A stretch of DNA of 64,000 nt. Source: Pseudoflavonifractor sp. Marseille-P3106. GTDB lineage: Bacteria > Bacillota > Clostridia > Oscillospirales > Oscillospiraceae. Shown one piece after another: positions 62,365 through 64,000 of this stretch. Location of the stretch: NCBI GenBank assembly GCA_900169975.1, contig LT827117.1:1-64000 (forward strand), given 5' to 3'. A program made the translations under genes and the position numbers. The notes under the pieces were generated by a model. The model made no database searches. It was not told the DNA's origin and was given only the letters and a program-made list of their open reading frames with translations. How positions within the stretch are numbered: the stretch's first letter is position 1; every line of letters begins with the position of its first letter.

Positions 62365-63015
62365 TCACAGGCTGCAGACGGCATCGGCCAGTTCTGCCGG
62401 AGTGCGGACCAGCCGGGCTGCTCCACAAAATTCTTCGCTGGCGCCGTACCCGTAGCAGCAGCCAATCGCAGGGAATTGGTTTTGCCGACCGATCTCAATA
62501 TCTCCTTTTCGATCACCGATCGCAATAAAGCGGCCATCGTATTGCTCCATCAACAAGCGGCAGATCTCGTGTTTAGGGCGGTAGGAATATGCCTCGCCAC
62601 AGTACATGGCATCAAACCATCAATGCAGCCCGAAGTGTTCGACGTGGGTATCCAGATAGCGCCGGGGACAGGTGCTGAGCAGAAGCAGGCGATATCCCTT
62701 CCGATGGAGAGTTTCCAGCACCTGCGTAATATGGGGGTACAGGCGTGCCTGTCCATTTTCAATCAGACGGTACATCTCCTCCCCCACAAATTCCGCGGAG
62801 AACTGTTTTTCATTCTCCGGCAGGCGGGGCTGAAACTGATTCCACATTTCCAATGGGGGGTACCCGATCCACCTTTGCAGCTGCGGGCCGGTCCAGCGCC
62901 GGGGAGCCGCGTATCCCAGTGACGCCAGACGGTCGTAAGCGGACTGTACGGCGGGGACGTAGATATGCAGACTGTCATGGATCGTTCCGTCGTAGTCAAA
63001 GAGCAGGTTGGTCAT
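62365..63015 (-). pseudogene. HAD-family phosphatase broken by an in-frame TGA, coupled to ribH
   Basis: The 5' part (62620 to 63015) starts [20 protein letters not shown] (HAD motif I DYDGT) and runs through LLLLSTCPRRYLDTHVEHFGL-H to TGA at 62620. The same frame continues WFDAMYCGEAYSYRPKHEIC and FIAIGDRKGDIEIG (motif IV), giving 216 codons in all, a normal HAD length. One base change (such as CGA to TGA) explains the stop. The ATG overlaps the ribH stop as TGATG. A HAD enzyme removes phosphate from the pyrimidine intermediate before RibH in other bacteria, so this may be that missing step. Confidence 0.8.
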
Positions 63016-63482
63016 CAACTGTCCAGCGCCCGGATCAGGTTCACCATTTCGATGGCGCCCTGAGCACATTCAGATCCCTTGTTGCCGGCCTTGCTGCCCG
63101 CGCGTTCGATCGCCTGCTCAATGTTTTCGGTAGTGATTACGCCAAACATCACGGGGATGCCGCTGTTCAGCGCCACATTGGCAATGCCTTTGGATACCTC
63201 GCTGCAGACATAATCATAGTGGGTGGTGCTGCCGCGAATCACGGCGCCCAGCGCAATGACTGCGTCGAACCTGCCGCTTTTGGCCATCTTGGACGCAATC
63301 AGCGGGATCTCAAATGCGCCGGGGACCCAGGCGACCGCAATCTCGTCAGGCTGCACGCCGTGGCGCAGCAGGGTGTCCTCACAGCCGGACAGCAGCTTTG
63401 AAACGATGAAATCATTAAACCGCGCGCAGACGATTCCAATTTTGATACCCTCGGATACCAACCTGCCTTCAAATTTTTTCAT
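63015..63482 (-). CDS. ribH: 6,7-dimethyl-8-ribityllumazine synthase
   Basis: The 155-residue protein has the lumazine synthase substrate segments [58 protein letters not shown] with the catalytic His, and [19 protein letters not shown]. It joins 5-amino-6-ribitylaminouracil and 3,4-dihydroxybutanone phosphate. The gene lies 24 bases after ribBA with GGGAGG before its ATG, and its stop overlaps the HAD gene start. It forms an icosahedral or pentameric cytosolic enzyme. Confidence 0.97.
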   Translation of the reverse strand: MKKFEGRLVSEGIKIGIVCARFNDFIVSKLLSGCEDTLLRHGVQPDEIAVAWVPGAFEIPLIASKMAKSGRFDAVIALGAVIRGSTTHYDYVCSEVSKGIANVALNSGIPVMFGVITTENIEQAIERAGSKAGNKGSECAQGAIEMVNLIRALDS

Positions 63483-63506
63483 GTCAATTTCCTCCCGTTT
63501 CAGTCA

Positions 63507-64000
63507 TTAATAATCTAGAATATGTCCCATGCGATTTTTCTTTGTCTGCAGATAAAACAGATCTTCTGCCGTGGCCGTCATCTGAATCGGGACTCGCTCG
63601 ATGATGTCAAGACCAAAATCGGACAGCTGATACACCTTGTCGGGATTGTTGGTCAGCAGGCGCAGGGTCTTTGCACCCAAATCACGCAGGATCTGGGCGC
63701 CGATGAAATACTCTCTCAGATCGCCCGCAAAGCCCAATGCCAGATTGGCGTCCAGCGTATCCATGCCCTGTTCCTGCAGGGCGTAGGCTTTCAGCTTGTT
63801 CAGCAAACCGATGCCGCGTCCTTCCTGGCGCATATACAGCAGGATGCCCCGGCCCTCGCTTTCGATCATGGTCATGGCCGCCGCCAGCTGCTGGCCGCAG
63901 TCGCAGCGGCGGGAGCCGAAGGTGTCGCCGGTCAGGCACTCGGAGTGGACCCGGACCAGCAGATCTTTTCCGTCTCCAATATCCCCCTTGACCAGTGCGA
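63507..64000 (-). CDS. ribBA: RibBA, GTP cyclohydrolase II domain (partial; 5' end outside window)
   Basis: The 164 visible codons form the GTP cyclohydrolase II region: [24 protein letters not shown] with the zinc cysteines, [20 protein letters not shown] (catalytic loop), [14 protein letters not shown] and the C-terminal family tail. The frame is open to the window edge, so the N-terminal part lies outside. GTP cyclohydrolase II opens riboflavin synthesis from GTP. In Firmicutes it is usually fused to the RibB 3,4-dihydroxybutanone phosphate synthase, hence the name; the RibB part is not seen here. Confidence 0.92.
   Translation of the reverse strand, partial: ALVKGDIGDGKDLLVRVHSECLTGDTFGSRRCDCGQQLAAAMTMIESEGRGILLYMRQEGRGIGLLNKLKAYALQEQGMDTLDANLALGFAGDLREYFIGAQILRDLGAKTLRLLTNNPDKVYQLSDFGLDIIERVPIQMTATAEDLFYLQTKKNRMGHILDY

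Noticed and set aside
62620-62622. Selenocysteine at the in-frame TGA of the HAD gene
   Set aside because: HAD enzymes have no selenocysteine at this position and no SECIS-like hairpin follows the TGA; the position is outside the active-site motifs.

Overview
The window looks like chromosome of a GC-rich, endospore-lineage, amino-acid-fermenting clostridium of the Oscillospiraceae type (Flavonifractor or Pseudoflavonifractor-like). The evidence is a BofA/DUF2508 pair, RNase Y, an ECF-type vitamin transporter subunit, a single-chain pyruvate:ferredoxin oxidoreductase, oxygen-sensitive 2-hydroxyacyl-CoA dehydratase genes and an unsplit RibBA. No species assignment is possible from the sequence alone.

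Region 1 (1 to about 10704) is the right-hand part of an integrative conjugative element. It carries a Maff2-like gene, a VirD4/TraG coupling protein, PcfB, a replication-initiator-like protein, a leader-peptide/terminator cassette, an orphan 319-residue gene and an excisionase-like HTH gene. The element abuts a 3' fragment of tRNA-Arg(CCT), so it was integrated in that tRNA and the intact tRNA copy should lie to the left of the window. The coupling-protein gene is cut by two different group II introns only 60 bases apart. Removing both restores a 619-codon frame with a 20-codon middle exon.

Region 2 (11031 to 26538, all minus strand) is a fermentation operon: two membrane proteins, a LarA-like protein, an acyl-CoA dehydrogenase, HadI, HadB, HadC, a HadA-type CoA-transferase, an acyl-CoA ligase, EtfB, EtfA and a second acyl-CoA dehydrogenase. 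It encodes CoA activation, dehydration and reduction of a 2-hydroxyacid. A PAS/AAA+/Fis sigma-54 activator lies upstream. Between it and the operon are a near-consensus -24/-12 promoter and two tandem 20-bp palindromes placed like activator sites.

Region 3 (26794 to 36000) holds an ECF transporter S component, bofA with a DUF2508 gene, nifJ, and a decayed patch of small exported proteins with GC-rich repeats and a 62-bp inverted duplication, next to an ECF sigma/anti-sigma pair.

Region 4 (36058 to 64000) is mixed-strand housekeeping and redox sequence: a flavoprotein, three tandem DnaA-box-like 9-mers before mnmE, a MarR-linked operon (aminotransferase-peroxiredoxin fusion, two EFR1 flavodoxin-ferredoxins, frameshifted APC permease), dCMP deaminase, rny, a 3H-domain repressor, a YheO-like regulator, an M20 peptidase, an SSB-like protein, a ferredoxin/NapH-like/ArsR operon, a beta-CASP nuclease, a CBS/CNNM protein, a CLC channel, an amidohydrolase and a stalk-domain exported protein. 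It ends in ribBA-ribH followed by a HAD phosphatase gene broken by one in-frame TGA.
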